A DNA stretch of 41,554 nucleotides from JBBSOW01 sp038259365 (GTDB lineage: Bacteria; Actinomycetota; Actinomycetes; Propionibacteriales; Propionibacteriaceae): NCBI GenBank assembly GCA_038259365.1, contig JBBSOW010000019.1, forward strand, positions 1 to 41,554, read 5' to 3'. Positions 1 through 8,736 of the stretch are shown here, one piece after another (the first letter of the stretch is position 1; every line of letters starts with the position of its first letter). The notes under the pieces were generated by a model. The model was not told where the DNA came from, did no database searches, and saw only the letters and a program-made list of their open reading frames with translations. Both the position numbers and the translations under genes were made by a program.

Positions 1-935
1 CTCAGCGCGTACTCGGCGACGACGGAGTTCTTCGTCCGGCACAGCAGGAGGCCGACGGTGGGGGCGTCGTCGTCGCGGGCCAACAGGTCATCGACCGCGG
101 CGATGTAGAGGCCGAGCTGGCCGAGGTAGTCGGCTTTAAATGCCCCACCCTTCAGCTCGACGACGACGTAGCAGCGCAGCCGCACGTGGTAGAAGAGGAG
201 ATCGCAGAAGAACTCGTCACCGCCGAGGGTGAGCCGGACCTGGCGGCCGAGGAGGGCGAATCCTTGGCCGAGTTCGAGCAGGAACTCAGCGACGTGCTCC
301 ATCAGCTGCCGCTCGAGATCCCGTTCCAGGCGCGGCTCGGTGACGCCGAGGAAGTCGAAGAGATACGGGTCCTTCGTGGCCTGTTGCGCCAGCTCGGAGT
401 TCTCGGGCGGCAACCGATCCGCAAAGTTCGTGATCGCCTTGCCGGTGCGCTCCCTCAGCCGGGTATCGATGTGGTGGGCCAAGATGTTGCGGCTCCAGCC
501 CTGCTCGATCGATTGGACTGCGTACCACTCCCGGGCCGCGGGGTCATCAAGCTTGTCAAGGAGATACTGGTGGTGGCGCCACGGCAATTGTGCAGCGCTG
601 CGCTGCACAATCTCCCAATCCGGCCAGGCCGCGGCGAACGCCCTCATATAGCGCAGGTTGCGCGGCGAGAAGCCGGTGGCGTCAGGGAAGGAACGTTTCA
701 GGTCTGCGGACAGTCGATTGATCACCTGGGTGCCGTAGCCCTCGTGGTTCTGCCGCTCCAGGATCTCCTGCCCGACGTGCCAGTAGGTCAGCACAAGTCG
801 TTGCGTGACCGCGGAAACCGCCTGGCGGCGGCCGGTCGACACGTGTCGGCTGACCGATCCGAGCAGCTCGAAGTACCAGTCCGGCATCGAGGTTGTCGGC
901 TCGATGCCGCTGAAGCCGTTCGGCTCGTCGCTCAT
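1..935 (-). CDS. DUF1016/YhcG-type PD-(D/E)XK nuclease, 3' end cut by window edge
   Basis: The reverse strand reads open from an ATG at 935 to the window edge (311 codons seen, no stop reached). The N-terminal half (about residues 15-180) matches the helical, winged-helix-like DUF1016 N domain, with 'TYWHVGQEI' and 'FSPRNLRYMRAFA'. The C-terminal half carries the nuclease core: Asp245 in 'FFCDLLFYH' and the E-x-K of 'VVVELKGG' (Glu260, Lys262). These are the expected metal-binding and catalytic residues of this PD-(D/E)XK family. The ATG overlaps the TGA of hsdS, so it is the fourth gene of a coupled operon. In this family such proteins often accompany type I restriction-modification systems. 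Their exact role is not settled, and it could be an accessory nuclease beside an hsdR lying outside the window. The family call is firm; the function is inferred. Confidence 0.88.
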   Translation of the reverse strand, partial: MSDEPNGFSGIEPTTSMPDWYFELLGSVSRHVSTGRRQAVSAVTQRLVLTYWHVGQEILERQNHEGYGTQVINRLSADLKRSFPDATGFSPRNLRYMRAFAAAWPDWEIVQRSAAQLPWRHHQYLLDKLDDPAAREWYAVQSIEQGWSRNILAHHIDTRLRERTGKAITNFADRLPPENSELAQQATKDPYLFDFLGVTEPRLERDLERQLMEHVAEFLLELGQGFALLGRQVRLTLGGDEFFCDLLFYHVRLRCYVVVELKGGAFKADYLGQLGLYIAAVDDLLARDDDAPTVGLLLCRTKNSVVAEYAL

Positions 936-2098
936 CAGACCGCGTCCTCGACTTGACGCTCGGCGTCCCTGACCCTGAGGCGACCGGACATCAGGGCGGG
1001 GAGCAAGGTGTCGCGCAACTCAGCAAGCGTGAGGTTCTCCTGCTCAGCGGAGAGCGCGATGCGCCAGAGACCATCCATCAGATCGGTCTCAGCAGCAACG
1101 TGCTCGGCGGAGGGCATAGCGACAACCTCTTCGAGGTGTCGCCGCTGAATATGGCCCATCGTGGTGGCCTTGTCCGCGGCGATGGCTTTGAACTCCTCGA
1201 GACGCGACAGCAGCGCCTGATGAGCCAACCACATCGGATAACCATCCCTCGGTATGACCTTGAAGATGTGTTGATTGATGATCGCCTCCGGCCGGTACCA
1301 GCGATGCACCGTAAGTGATCCCGACCAAGCGAAGAGAAGATCTCCCGGGCGAGCAAGATGATCGTCTGCGACCCCGATGTCGTTGTAGACGGTTGATCCA
1401 CCCAAACCCGAGTTCAGTTCGGCGATGCGGATGACGACGCGGCCAGACCCAGACGCACCCTTGGTGAAAGCCTTACCGTTGGTGAACTTGGCCACTTTGA
1501 CCAGTGGTGTAGCAGTTGTCCTCGGCATAGCCTCGAAACGAGCTCGAGCCAATTCGTCAGCGATGCTGGCGACGGCGGTGTTGGCGGCAATCTTGTCGTC
1601 GAGGGCGCCGAAGACGGCGGCGATTGCCCGTTGAGTGCCGATGGGCGGAACCGAGATGGCAAGGGCCGAGAGTTTGGCTTTTGTCAACGCATTCCTCGTC
1701 CCGCCAGCGCTGTGAGTCAAGAGCTGTGACTTCATGGCCGGATTAATCAAGTAGGCCATCAGGTACCCAGGGTCTAATTCTTCGCCTGGTCGAAGGATTG
1801 CAACATGTTGACTAACTCGAGCCGGCAAGACCGATGGGTCCACGACTGTGCATCTCGCGATCGAGTCACCGGTAATATTGATCAGCACGTCACCCCGCTT
1901 GATGGTCACGCCAACTAGTTCACGTGCGGAGTCACCATTGATGCGAGCTATCCCAACAAGCTTCATCGACCAATCCACGACATTCTGCGATCTGATGAAG
2001 GCGATCCCTGAATCCTCATACACGCTGCGACCGCCTCGAGGGGTAGCGCCACTGCCAATCTTTGACGTAACGTCAGCAAGCGAACGAGTCGGTATCAT
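935..2098 (-). CDS. hsdS: Type I restriction-modification specificity subunit (HsdS)
   Basis: A 387-residue protein with the two-fold architecture of HsdS. A first target-recognition domain ('IGSGATPRGG' near the start, 'GDVLINITGDS') is followed by a conserved helical spacer ('ISVPPIGTQRAIAAVFGALDDKIAAN', about residues 150-176). A second target-recognition domain and a second helix ('LRDTLLPALMSGRL', near the end) follow. HsdS reads the bipartite DNA target and bridges two HsdM subunits. Its ATG overlaps the TGA of hsdM, and its own TGA overlaps the next ATG, so translation is coupled. Base composition of the first recognition domain is visibly less GC-rich than the flanks, as expected for recognition domains exchanged by recombination. 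The target sequence cannot be read from the protein. Confidence 0.93.
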   Translation of the reverse strand: MIPTRSLADVTSKIGSGATPRGGRSVYEDSGIAFIRSQNVVDWSMKLVGIARINGDSARELVGVTIKRGDVLINITGDSIARCTVVDPSVLPARVSQHVAILRPGEELDPGYLMAYLINPAMKSQLLTHSAGGTRNALTKAKLSALAISVPPIGTQRAIAAVFGALDDKIAANTAVASIADELARARFEAMPRTTATPLVKVAKFTNGKAFTKGASGSGRVVIRIAELNSGLGGSTVYNDIGVADDHLARPGDLLFAWSGSLTVHRWYRPEAIINQHIFKVIPRDGYPMWLAHQALLSRLEEFKAIAADKATTMGHIQRRHLEEVVAMPSAEHVAAETDLMDGLWRIALSAEQENLTLAELRDTLLPALMSGRLRVRDAERQVEDAV

Positions 2099-3708
2099 CG
2101 CACTCTCCCAAGTTGATGCAACAGATTCGCGGCAAGTTGCTCCGACCGAGACAGTTGATCTCGAAGCTGTCCCTTGAGTCGTTCAATTCTTATTTCGATC
2201 GCTTCGATTCCCTCGTCCGCTATTGCGCTTCCAACATAGTGACCAGGTGTGAGGGCGTACCCAAAGTCTTCGATCGCGTCAGGTTCGGTTGAGGCACAAA
2301 AACCTGGCTGGTCTACGTACGGCTCAGCAGCCGAAGGAGTGCCTCGCCAGGAGTGGAACGTGCCAGCGATCTTGGCGATGTCGTCGTCGGTGAAGCCGCG
2401 CTCGGCTCGGTCGACCATGTGTCCCAGGTCGCGGGCGTCGATGAACAGCACCTGCCCGGTGCGGTCGACCGATCCCTGCTTCCCCGCGGTCTTGTCCTTG
2501 GCGAAGAACCACAGGCAGACCGGAATCCCGGTGGAGCGGAACAGCTGGGTCGGCAGGGCGACCACGCAGGAGACCAGGTCAGCCTCCACGATCTGGGCCC
2601 GGATCTGGCCCTCACCGCCGGAGTTGGTGGACATGGATCCGTTCGCCATCACCACGCCGGCGCTCCCGCCTGGGGCGAGGTGGCTCAGGATGTGCTGGAT
2701 CCAGGCGTAGTTGGCGTTGCCGGCCGGCGGGACGCCGAAGCGCCAGCGGCTGTCCTTCTCGTTGCGGGCCCAGTCCTTGATGTTGAACGGCGGGTTCGCG
2801 AGGATGAAGTCGGCCTTCACCTCGGGGTGGAGATCGCGGGCAAAGGTGTCGCCCCAGACCGGGCCGAGGTTGGCGCCGATGCCGTGGATGGCGAGGTTCA
2901 TCTTCGCCATCCGCCAAGTACGCTCGTTCAGCTCCTGGCCGAACACCGAGACGGCCTGCGGCTTCTTCCCGTGGGCCTCGATGAACTTCTCCGTCTGCAC
3001 GAACATGCCCCCTGAGCCGCAGCACGGGTCGTACACCCGGCCCGACGTCGGCTCCAGCACCTCGACGAGCACCCGAACCACGCTGGCGGGCGTGTAGAAC
3101 TCCCCGCCGCGCTTGCCCTCGGCCGAGGCGAATTTCTCCAGGAAGTACTCGTAGACCTCACCCAGGAGGTCGCGGGCCTTCGACACCCCTTGGCCGGTGA
3201 AGCGGACGTTGTTGAAGATGTCGATGAGCTGGCCGAGCCGGTTCTGATCGACCCCCTCGCGATTGAACCCCTTGGGCAGGGTGTTCTTCAGCGAGGCGTT
3301 CTTGCTCATGATGGCGTCCATCGCCTCGTCGATGATCCGGCCGATGCTGCCCTGCTTGGCGTTGTCGGCGAGGTGCTGCCAGCGCGCCTGGGGATCGATC
3401 CAGAACACGCCAGCTCCCGTGTACTCGTCGACGTCATCCAGCAGCGGCTCGATCTGCTCGTCGTCGAACCCGTCCGCGCGAAGCTCCGCCTCGATCTGGC
3501 CGCGGCGTTCCTCGAAGGCGTCGGACACGTACTTGAGGAAGACCAGCCCGAGGATGACGTCCTTGTACTGCGAGGCGTCCATCGAGCCGCGCAGCTTGTC
3601 CGCCGCCTTCCACAGCGTGTCCTTCAGCTCCTTCATCGTGGTCGGAGTGGGGTCGGCGGCCTTCTTGGATCGGCGACGCTTCGGTTCGCTGGGCAACACG
3701 GTGCTCAT
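2095..3708 (-). CDS. hsdM: Type I restriction-modification DNA methyltransferase (HsdM)
   Basis: A 537-residue N6-adenine methyltransferase subunit. The N-terminal helical HsdM_N domain (about 25-165) is followed by the catalytic domain. Motif I is 'DPCCGSGGMF' (residues 227-236, S-adenosylmethionine binding). Motif IV is 'NPPF' (residues 305-308), the adenine-methylating signature. 'GGEFYTP' (201-207) is the usual lead-in to motif I. Length is normal for HsdM. It is the only protein of this island with a complete catalytic set and should methylate the host sites specified by HsdS. The start ATG overlaps the TGA of the upstream methylase-like gene by four bases. The last 230 bases or so are less GC-rich than the rest of the gene, continuing the composition of hsdS and suggesting a recombination joint inside its 3' end. 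Confidence 0.96.
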   Translation of the reverse strand: MSTVLPSEPKRRRSKKAADPTPTTMKELKDTLWKAADKLRGSMDASQYKDVILGLVFLKYVSDAFEERRGQIEAELRADGFDDEQIEPLLDDVDEYTGAGVFWIDPQARWQHLADNAKQGSIGRIIDEAMDAIMSKNASLKNTLPKGFNREGVDQNRLGQLIDIFNNVRFTGQGVSKARDLLGEVYEYFLEKFASAEGKRGGEFYTPASVVRVLVEVLEPTSGRVYDPCCGSGGMFVQTEKFIEAHGKKPQAVSVFGQELNERTWRMAKMNLAIHGIGANLGPVWGDTFARDLHPEVKADFILANPPFNIKDWARNEKDSRWRFGVPPAGNANYAWIQHILSHLAPGGSAGVVMANGSMSTNSGGEGQIRAQIVEADLVSCVVALPTQLFRSTGIPVCLWFFAKDKTAGKQGSVDRTGQVLFIDARDLGHMVDRAERGFTDDDIAKIAGTFHSWRGTPSAAEPYVDQPGFCASTEPDAIEDFGYALTPGHYVGSAIADEGIEAIEIRIERLKGQLRDQLSRSEQLAANLLHQLGRVR

Positions 3709-5828
3709 GCGGTGGTCCTCTCTTCGGTGTGGGCCGGCCCCGTTGGGCCGACGCTACAGACCTGGGCGCCGACGGCTTGGGTCAGCGCACGAATGGTGGT
3801 GTCGATGTCGGCCCGGGCGGCGTCCAGCCGGGCTCGCCGCTCGGCCAGTTCGGTGAGAACCCGCTCGACGTTGGGGATCTGATCGGCCGGCAGCACGGTC
3901 AGCGGCCAGGCCCTCCATCGGGTGGCGGTGGTCGGCAGCGCGTTGATGTCCGCCGCCACGGATTCGGGGGTGAAGGATTGCGGAGCAAACTCGGGCGGAT
4001 AGACGCCTCGAGCCTTACGCTTCGCGTCGTCCTGCGGCGTCGAGGGGAGGGGCCGGTGGCAGCGGAGAACCCGGGCGGGATAGGCGACGACCAGTCCGCC
4101 CAAGGCATCGACGGCCGCGGCGGGTCCGCCGACGGTCGTGACGACGACGTCACCCGGCTCGGTCAGAACGACCCGGGGGTAGGCCGTGGCCAGGGTGATG
4201 ACGCTCAGGGAGGGCAGCTCGGGACGGCGGCCAAGATCGGCCGGATGGCGGACGACCGGGACGCCGTCCACGTGGTGTCCGGTCGACGATTCCACCCGCG
4301 CGCCAGGCAACATGGCGACCTTCCGCTGGACTACGGCGTCATCGAGGGTCGTTCGGGGCAGCGTCGAGCCGCCCTCCAAGACGGTGATCTCCGGTTGGAC
4401 GATCCCCGGAACACCCCTGGCGGCGCGGGTTAGCGCATCGAGGACATTCGTCGCCACCGCGGCCGGGCCCAGGTGGGCAGCGCGCACCGTCGGCGCGACC
4501 AGATCACCGACGCTGACGCTGAGATCGGACGTGGACCGGAAGCGAGCGCTGCTCGACTCGTGCGCCGCCTCGGTCTGGGGGCCCCGCATGGCGGCCATCA
4601 GATCGGTAACCAGGTCGTCGGCGCTGGCGGCGTGGAGGCTCTGGGTGAGATCGGCGCACAGGGTCACCGGTGGCATCGAGCGGCTGGGGCCGAGGCACCA
4701 GAGCGCCGCGCGGGAGCGGGATTGCTCGGTGAGGAGGCCCGCTGGCAACCGGACGACGGAGCGCACGGCGCTAGTCCGGAGGGCGTCGCTACGGCTCAGC
4801 CCGGCGGGTGACAACTCCGTCACGTCGGCGGTGGGTCGCCCCGGTGGCCGGTTCGAGAGCAGCGCGTCGGTGAGGCTGTGGGCCGGCCCGACGATCACCG
4901 CCCGGGTGCGGGGCGAGGAGTTGAGACACAGGTTGGTGACCTCCTCGAGGTCGGTCAGGCGGTCGCTGCCGTTGGTGGGGAGGCGAAGCAGCACGATGGC
5001 CTGGTCCGGAAGCTCGTAGGATCCGTCGGTGTCCATCACGACCTTGTCGAGGCCAACGTCGTGCACGCGCAGCCACCGCTGCGCCAACCGAGCCTGAGGC
5101 GAATGCCACTGATCGGCGCTCAGCGCCAACGCCACCCGCAACGATCCTCGCCGCTCGGTCTGGTCCTCGCCGGCGATCACGAGGTCCAGATCGGGCACCC
5201 GGCGCACCACGTAGGTCGGCTTGTCGAAACCGGCCTCGTCCGCCAGCGCCACCGCGGTCCTGGCCACCAGCCGCCGTAGTTCCGCGTGCACGGGCCGGTA
5301 GGTGGTCGCCTGCTGCTGGCGGCGGATGAGGTCGTCGAGGGGGTCGGCGGGATCGACGGCGTTGGCCACCAACAGCTCGGCGTAGCGAGCCAGCGGCTCC
5401 AGCCGTGGGCCGAGCCGTTCGACTTCGGAGAAGAGGATGTCGTCGTCGCTATCGAAGCGATCCGCGGCGTCGAGGAGGTCGTCGAGATCGGCCGGCAGCG
5501 GGCCCGTCGAGGCACGAAGGCAGATCAGCGCGGTGAGCGCCGCGAAGACCTCCGGGTCGGTGGCGATATCGGCGGCAGCGAGCGTAAAGGCAACCGCGTC
5601 CTGCCGGGCCTGGGGGTTGTTTCCGCACCCCGTTATCTCTAGCCAGGCGACCACCTGGTCAACCTCGAAGAGTTCTTGCCCATCGACAACCCGGGCTGGT
5701 GCCGGGAACGGATGATGGCGCTCCGCGTGACGAGCACGCCAGGTTGTGACCACCGGGCGACGGACGTTGGCGAGCACGCCGATGTCGCTCAGGCGGAGCA
5801 ACGAACCCTGCACCGATGTCACGCTCAT
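3705..5828 (-). CDS. Methylase-like protein with N-terminal HTH and HsdS-like C-terminus; catalytic motifs not seen
   Basis: A 707-residue protein, first gene of the restriction-modification operon. Residues about 10-60 look like a MerR/HTH-type DNA-binding start ('LRLSDIGVLANVRRPVVTTW'), as found at the front of large actinobacterial N6-adenine methylases. The C-terminal part (about 480-610) resembles a target-recognition domain ('VVLTEPGDVVVTTVGG'), and residues about 655-695 form a predicted helix or coiled coil. Between them I find neither a D-P-A/C-C-G-S-G motif I nor an N-P-P-F/Y motif IV, although the sequence around residues 250-400 still reads like the back half of a Rossmann methylase. 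I infer a catalytically dead paralogue or a very diverged enzyme acting as a DNA-recognition or structural subunit. The start is well supported: a near-perfect Shine-Dalgarno AAGGAGGTGA lies six bases before the ATG. Confidence 0.7.
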   Translation of the reverse strand: MSVTSVQGSLLRLSDIGVLANVRRPVVTTWRARHAERHHPFPAPARVVDGQELFEVDQVVAWLEITGCGNNPQARQDAVAFTLAAADIATDPEVFAALTALICLRASTGPLPADLDDLLDAADRFDSDDDILFSEVERLGPRLEPLARYAELLVANAVDPADPLDDLIRRQQQATTYRPVHAELRRLVARTAVALADEAGFDKPTYVVRRVPDLDLVIAGEDQTERRGSLRVALALSADQWHSPQARLAQRWLRVHDVGLDKVVMDTDGSYELPDQAIVLLRLPTNGSDRLTDLEEVTNLCLNSSPRTRAVIVGPAHSLTDALLSNRPPGRPTADVTELSPAGLSRSDALRTSAVRSVVRLPAGLLTEQSRSRAALWCLGPSRSMPPVTLCADLTQSLHAASADDLVTDLMAAMRGPQTEAAHESSSARFRSTSDLSVSVGDLVAPTVRAAHLGPAAVATNVLDALTRAARGVPGIVQPEITVLEGGSTLPRTTLDDAVVQRKVAMLPGARVESSTGHHVDGVPVVRHPADLGRRPELPSLSVITLATAYPRVVLTEPGDVVVTTVGGPAAAVDALGGLVVAYPARVLRCHRPLPSTPQDDAKRKARGVYPPEFAPQSFTPESVAADINALPTTATRWRAWPLTVLPADQIPNVERVLTELAERRARLDAARADIDTTIRALTQAVGAQVCSVGPTGPAHTEERTTA

Positions 5829-6009
5829 TGTCGCTCACCTCCTTCCGTCAGCTGGTGTCGTTGGTTATAGACAACCACACCCTGTCATAGTTGCCACAAA
5901 AAACCTGATATGCCTCCTTATCGCAGATAGTTAACAGCAAGGCTACAGACCTGGGCCACTATGTAGCTGTGGCTGAGCGAACCGCGTTCGGCCGGATTGG
6001 AGAACCATC
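5829..6009. promoter_or_regulatory. Divergent promoter region between the restriction-modification operon and the coiled-coil gene
   Basis: This 181-base gap separates two divergent genes and is clearly AT-richer than its surroundings. For the minus-strand operon, TATAAC (reverse of GTTATA near 5867-5872) is a reasonable -10 box a short way upstream of the strong ribosome site. The same place holds an imperfect 14-base palindrome, GGTTATAGACAACC, which could be an operator. For the plus-strand gene, a GGAG ribosome site lies seven bases before its ATG. Exact -35 boxes are not convincing. Shared control of both sides is inferred from geometry only. Confidence 0.4.
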
Positions 6010-7416
6010 ATGATCGAGTCAACAACCAATCGAGTCAGCGTCGACACAGAGTCCGGCGCCCTCGTCGTCGACCACCTGCTCGTGAAGGATCAGGCCGTCC
6101 TGCGGGAGTGCCGCCACTGGTCTCAAGGCAAGCGTGGGGCGGCCGTCGAGCTCGCCGGCTTGGCCGAGGCCGACCTGAGCGTCTTTGCATCGCATGCCCT
6201 CATCATCGGCTCGACCGCCATGACGGCGGCCGCAGGGCAGCAGGAGAGCTACGGAATCGAGACCCTCGTGGCCGAGGTCGAGCAGCGATCAACCCAGGCC
6301 GCCGTCGCCGCTTCCGAGCGGACCGAGGCAGCCGTGACGCAGGCTTCTACGCTGATGGAGAAGGCATCGGAGCAGACGAAACGCGCCGTCGTCGACGCCG
6401 GCACGACCGCGCAGAAGGCCTTCGCCAGCTCGGTGGAGACCGCTCACAAGGAGTTGTCCACCCAGATCTCCACCCTGCTCGGTGGTGAGCAGCCGCAGCT
6501 ACTCCTGCGGCTGAAGCCGCTGCTGGACGGTTTCAGCCGGAACCTGGAGGAGCGAGCCCTTGGTCAGACCTCCACGATGCTCGAGAAGGTCTCGAAGCAG
6601 TTCGATCCGGCCGATCCGGCGTCTCCAATGGCGCAGCAGATGCGGGCGCTCTCCGAGACCCAAGCTAAGTACGCCTCGGAAGCCTCCGCGCAACATAAGG
6701 GTGTCGCGGAAAAGTTGGAAGCCCTGACAGCAGGCTTGGTGGCCTCCAAGGCCACCGAGCTGGCGTTGTCCCGGACCGCCGCCAAGGGCGTCACCTATGA
6801 GGATCAGATCCATGCCCTGCTGGCCGACATCGCTACCGGGCTCGGCGACGAGTACAGCGAGACCGGCAACGTCGTCGGCCTGCGCACGCGCAGCAAGAAG
6901 GGCGACGGTGTGTTGTCCGTTCCCGGAGGCGAGGCCCGACTGGTCCTGGAGATGACCGACTCGCCGCGATCGAGCTGGTCTGCCTACCTGAAGGAGGCCG
7001 AGGACAACCGCGGCGCTCAGGCCTCCCTCGGGTTGGTGCGCTCTGCCGGCCAACTCTCGGGTGGTCCCATCCTCACCCTGGGATCGCGACGGGTCGTGAT
7101 GGCCTTCGATCCCGACACCGATGACGTGCACCTGCTGCGCTGCGTCATCCAGTTGCTGCGCATGGCGGCCATCTCTGCCTCGGCTCGGGTCGAGAGCGGC
7201 GAACTGGACACCGCGGATGAAGCTATCGCCGCCGCCGTGCAGGCGCTCGATCGGATCGGCAAAATCCGCAAGGCGTCGGGACAAATCAAGTCGTCGGCCG
7301 CCAGCATCGACGTCGAGGCGGAGACCCTGCAGACCGATCTTCAGCGGCTGCTGGCTCAGGCGCGCACTGCGCTGGCCGGGGTGGTGGCAAACCACGAGGA
7401 AGACACCGCTGCCTGA
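6010..7416 (+). CDS. Coiled-coil protein with PD-(D/E)XK-like C-terminal domain
   Basis: A 468-residue protein of no firmly recognised function. Residues about 85-250 are Ala/Glu/Gln/Thr-rich and heptad-like, a long predicted coiled coil. The following domain (about 255-400) begins 'KGVTYEDQIHALL' and contains 'KKGDGVL' (Asp299) and 'RLVLEMTD' (Glu314). This has the order of a PD-(D/E)XK nuclease-like fold of the RmuC/restriction type (Glu264 in the first helix, Asp on strand 2, E-x-x on strand 3). The usual catalytic Lys of E-x-K is Thr316, so activity is doubtful. A last helical part (about 405-455) follows. Similar actinobacterial proteins are sometimes labelled Fis-family regulators, which I see no support for. 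It faces away from the methylase operon and may belong to the same defence island (inference from position). GGAG precedes the ATG. Confidence 0.6.
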   Translation: MIESTTNRVSVDTESGALVVDHLLVKDQAVLRECRHWSQGKRGAAVELAGLAEADLSVFASHALIIGSTAMTAAAGQQESYGIETLVAEVEQRSTQAAVAASERTEAAVTQASTLMEKASEQTKRAVVDAGTTAQKAFASSVETAHKELSTQISTLLGGEQPQLLLRLKPLLDGFSRNLEERALGQTSTMLEKVSKQFDPADPASPMAQQMRALSETQAKYASEASAQHKGVAEKLEALTAGLVASKATELALSRTAAKGVTYEDQIHALLADIATGLGDEYSETGNVVGLRTRSKKGDGVLSVPGGEARLVLEMTDSPRSSWSAYLKEAEDNRGAQASLGLVRSAGQLSGGPILTLGSRRVVMAFDPDTDDVHLLRCVIQLLRMAAISASARVESGELDTADEAIAAAVQALDRIGKIRKASGQIKSSAASIDVEAETLQTDLQRLLAQARTALAGVVANHEEDTAA

Positions 7417-7763
7417 TACGGAAGGGGGCTCCTGCCACAGCCAGTGACCCATACAAGCTCTCTTAGCGTTACCGCCGGGCCTTGCCATCGGCGAACCAAC
7501 ATTGTCTGGGCACGCCGCAGAATACGAAGCCTTGATTTCCTTCCTAGATTGAAAAAGAGGGAAGGCAGTCATTGTGCCGAACCATCGTAAGAACTTCCTG
7601 AAACGTCGACGGCAGGCCACCCGCGTCCGCTACGTTTCGACGAGTTGAGGACGAGCAGACCGCTTTCCTCAGGTCTTGATTCTCGTCATTTCGAGACGGG
7701 GCCCGTCCACACTGATATCGACGCATCGCTCAAAGAGCAGTGCGCTACCGAACGGAAACCACC
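7417..7763. other. Intergenic stretch, no convincing gene
   Basis: A 347-base gap between the coiled-coil gene and the DUF4352-like gene. No tRNA, rRNA or repeat is seen. The only coding hint is a 24-codon GTG-initiated frame at 7574-7648 encoding a very basic peptide beginning 'VPNHRKNFLKRRRQ'. It has no good ribosome site and could be the remnant of a longer gene or chance. The stretch may mark the border between the defence island and the core chromosome (inference). Confidence 0.3.
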
Positions 7764-8642
7764 ATGACTGATAACAACGGCGCACCCCAGGGGCCAAACC
7801 AGCAAGGTCCACAGGGCCCGAACTATCAGGGTCCGCAGAACCCGAACCAGTACGGCCAACAAAGGCAGCCCCAGTGGGGTCCCCAAGGACCCCAGCAGGG
7901 TTACGGCCAGCCACAAATGACCCCGCAGCAGCAGGCACGCCAGCAGAAGCTCTACGAGCAGGCTCAGAAGAAGGCCAATCGCCCGATCTGGAAGAAGAAG
8001 CGCTTCATTCTCCCGGTCGCTAGCGTGCTGCTCATCGGCGCGTGCACCGGCCTCGTCGTGGGTAACGGCGACACTCAGCCGTCGGCTGGACCTGCCCCAT
8101 CCAGCGACTCCTCCGTCGAAGCGCCCACTGCCGATGAAACCAAGAAGGCCGAGGGAACCAAGAAGGTCAAGGAACCGAACAAAGCGAAGGAACCGAAAAA
8201 AGCCAAGGAGGCCCCCTCGGAACCAGAGCTGGCCAAGATCGGCGACACCGTAGCGGCGGGCAATTGGGATTTCACCGTCACCAAGTTCAAGTGTGGCTCC
8301 ACCAAGGTTGGCAGCGAGTACCTCAACAAGTCGGCTCAAGGTCAGTTCTGCAAGATGAGCATTAAAGTCAAGAACAACGGCAAGCAGCAGGAGACCCTGA
8401 ACGACTCGAATCAGAAGCTGTTCGACGCCGAGGGCCGCGAGTTCTCCTCTGACAGCGAGGCATCGCTCTACGAGGACTCCGACAGCGCCTTGTTCCTCGA
8501 AGGCGTCAATCCTGGCAATACCGCCAAGGGCGTCGTCATCTTCGACGTGCCCGAAGACGCCAAGATCCTTAGGACCGAACTCGTCGGCGGGTTCTTCGGC
8601 TTCGACGATGTCGCCACCGTCGATCTGTCTAAACGTTCCTGA
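7764..8642 (+). CDS. Membrane-anchored DUF4352-like protein
   Basis: About 292 residues from the ATG at 7764. A GTG at 7740 would add eight residues but has no better ribosome site. Residues 1-65 are a Gln/Gly/Pro-rich low-complexity tail with repeated 'GPQ/GPN'. A Lys-rich stretch then precedes one membrane segment ('FILPVASVLLIGACTGLVVG', about 80-100). Next come an acidic/Ser linker and a Lys-rich 'KKAKE/NKAKE' repeat (about 122-155). The last 130 residues form a beta-rich domain ('DTVAAGNWDFTVTKFKCG', 'MSIKVKNNGK', 'FDVPEDA') typical of DUF4352, an Ig-like extracellular domain of Gram-positive surface proteins, with two Cys that could pair. The predicted topology is cytoplasmic Gln-rich tail, single helix, outer domain. 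The ligand or partner is unknown. Confidence 0.75.
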   Translation: MTDNNGAPQGPNQQGPQGPNYQGPQNPNQYGQQRQPQWGPQGPQQGYGQPQMTPQQQARQQKLYEQAQKKANRPIWKKKRFILPVASVLLIGACTGLVVGNGDTQPSAGPAPSSDSSVEAPTADETKKAEGTKKVKEPNKAKEPKKAKEAPSEPELAKIGDTVAAGNWDFTVTKFKCGSTKVGSEYLNKSAQGQFCKMSIKVKNNGKQQETLNDSNQKLFDAEGREFSSDSEASLYEDSDSALFLEGVNPGNTAKGVVIFDVPEDAKILRTELVGGFFGFDDVATVDLSKRS

Positions 8643-8736
8643 CGCATACTGGGCGCCGCGGATCTCGCGACGAATGACCGTGGTGCCCGATAGGCCCCGG
8701 CGGCATCGACTGAGGTTATTCGCTAGTGAGAGGGGG

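Noticed and set aside
3753..5956. 15-base direct repeat GCTACAGACCTGGGC at 3753-3767 and 5942-5956
   Set aside because: One such match is expected by chance in a high-GC window of this size, and no insertion-like structure lies between the copies.
7574..7648. 24-codon basic peptide frame
   Set aside because: No ribosome site, no similarity, and isolated; listed only as a hint within the intergenic stretch.
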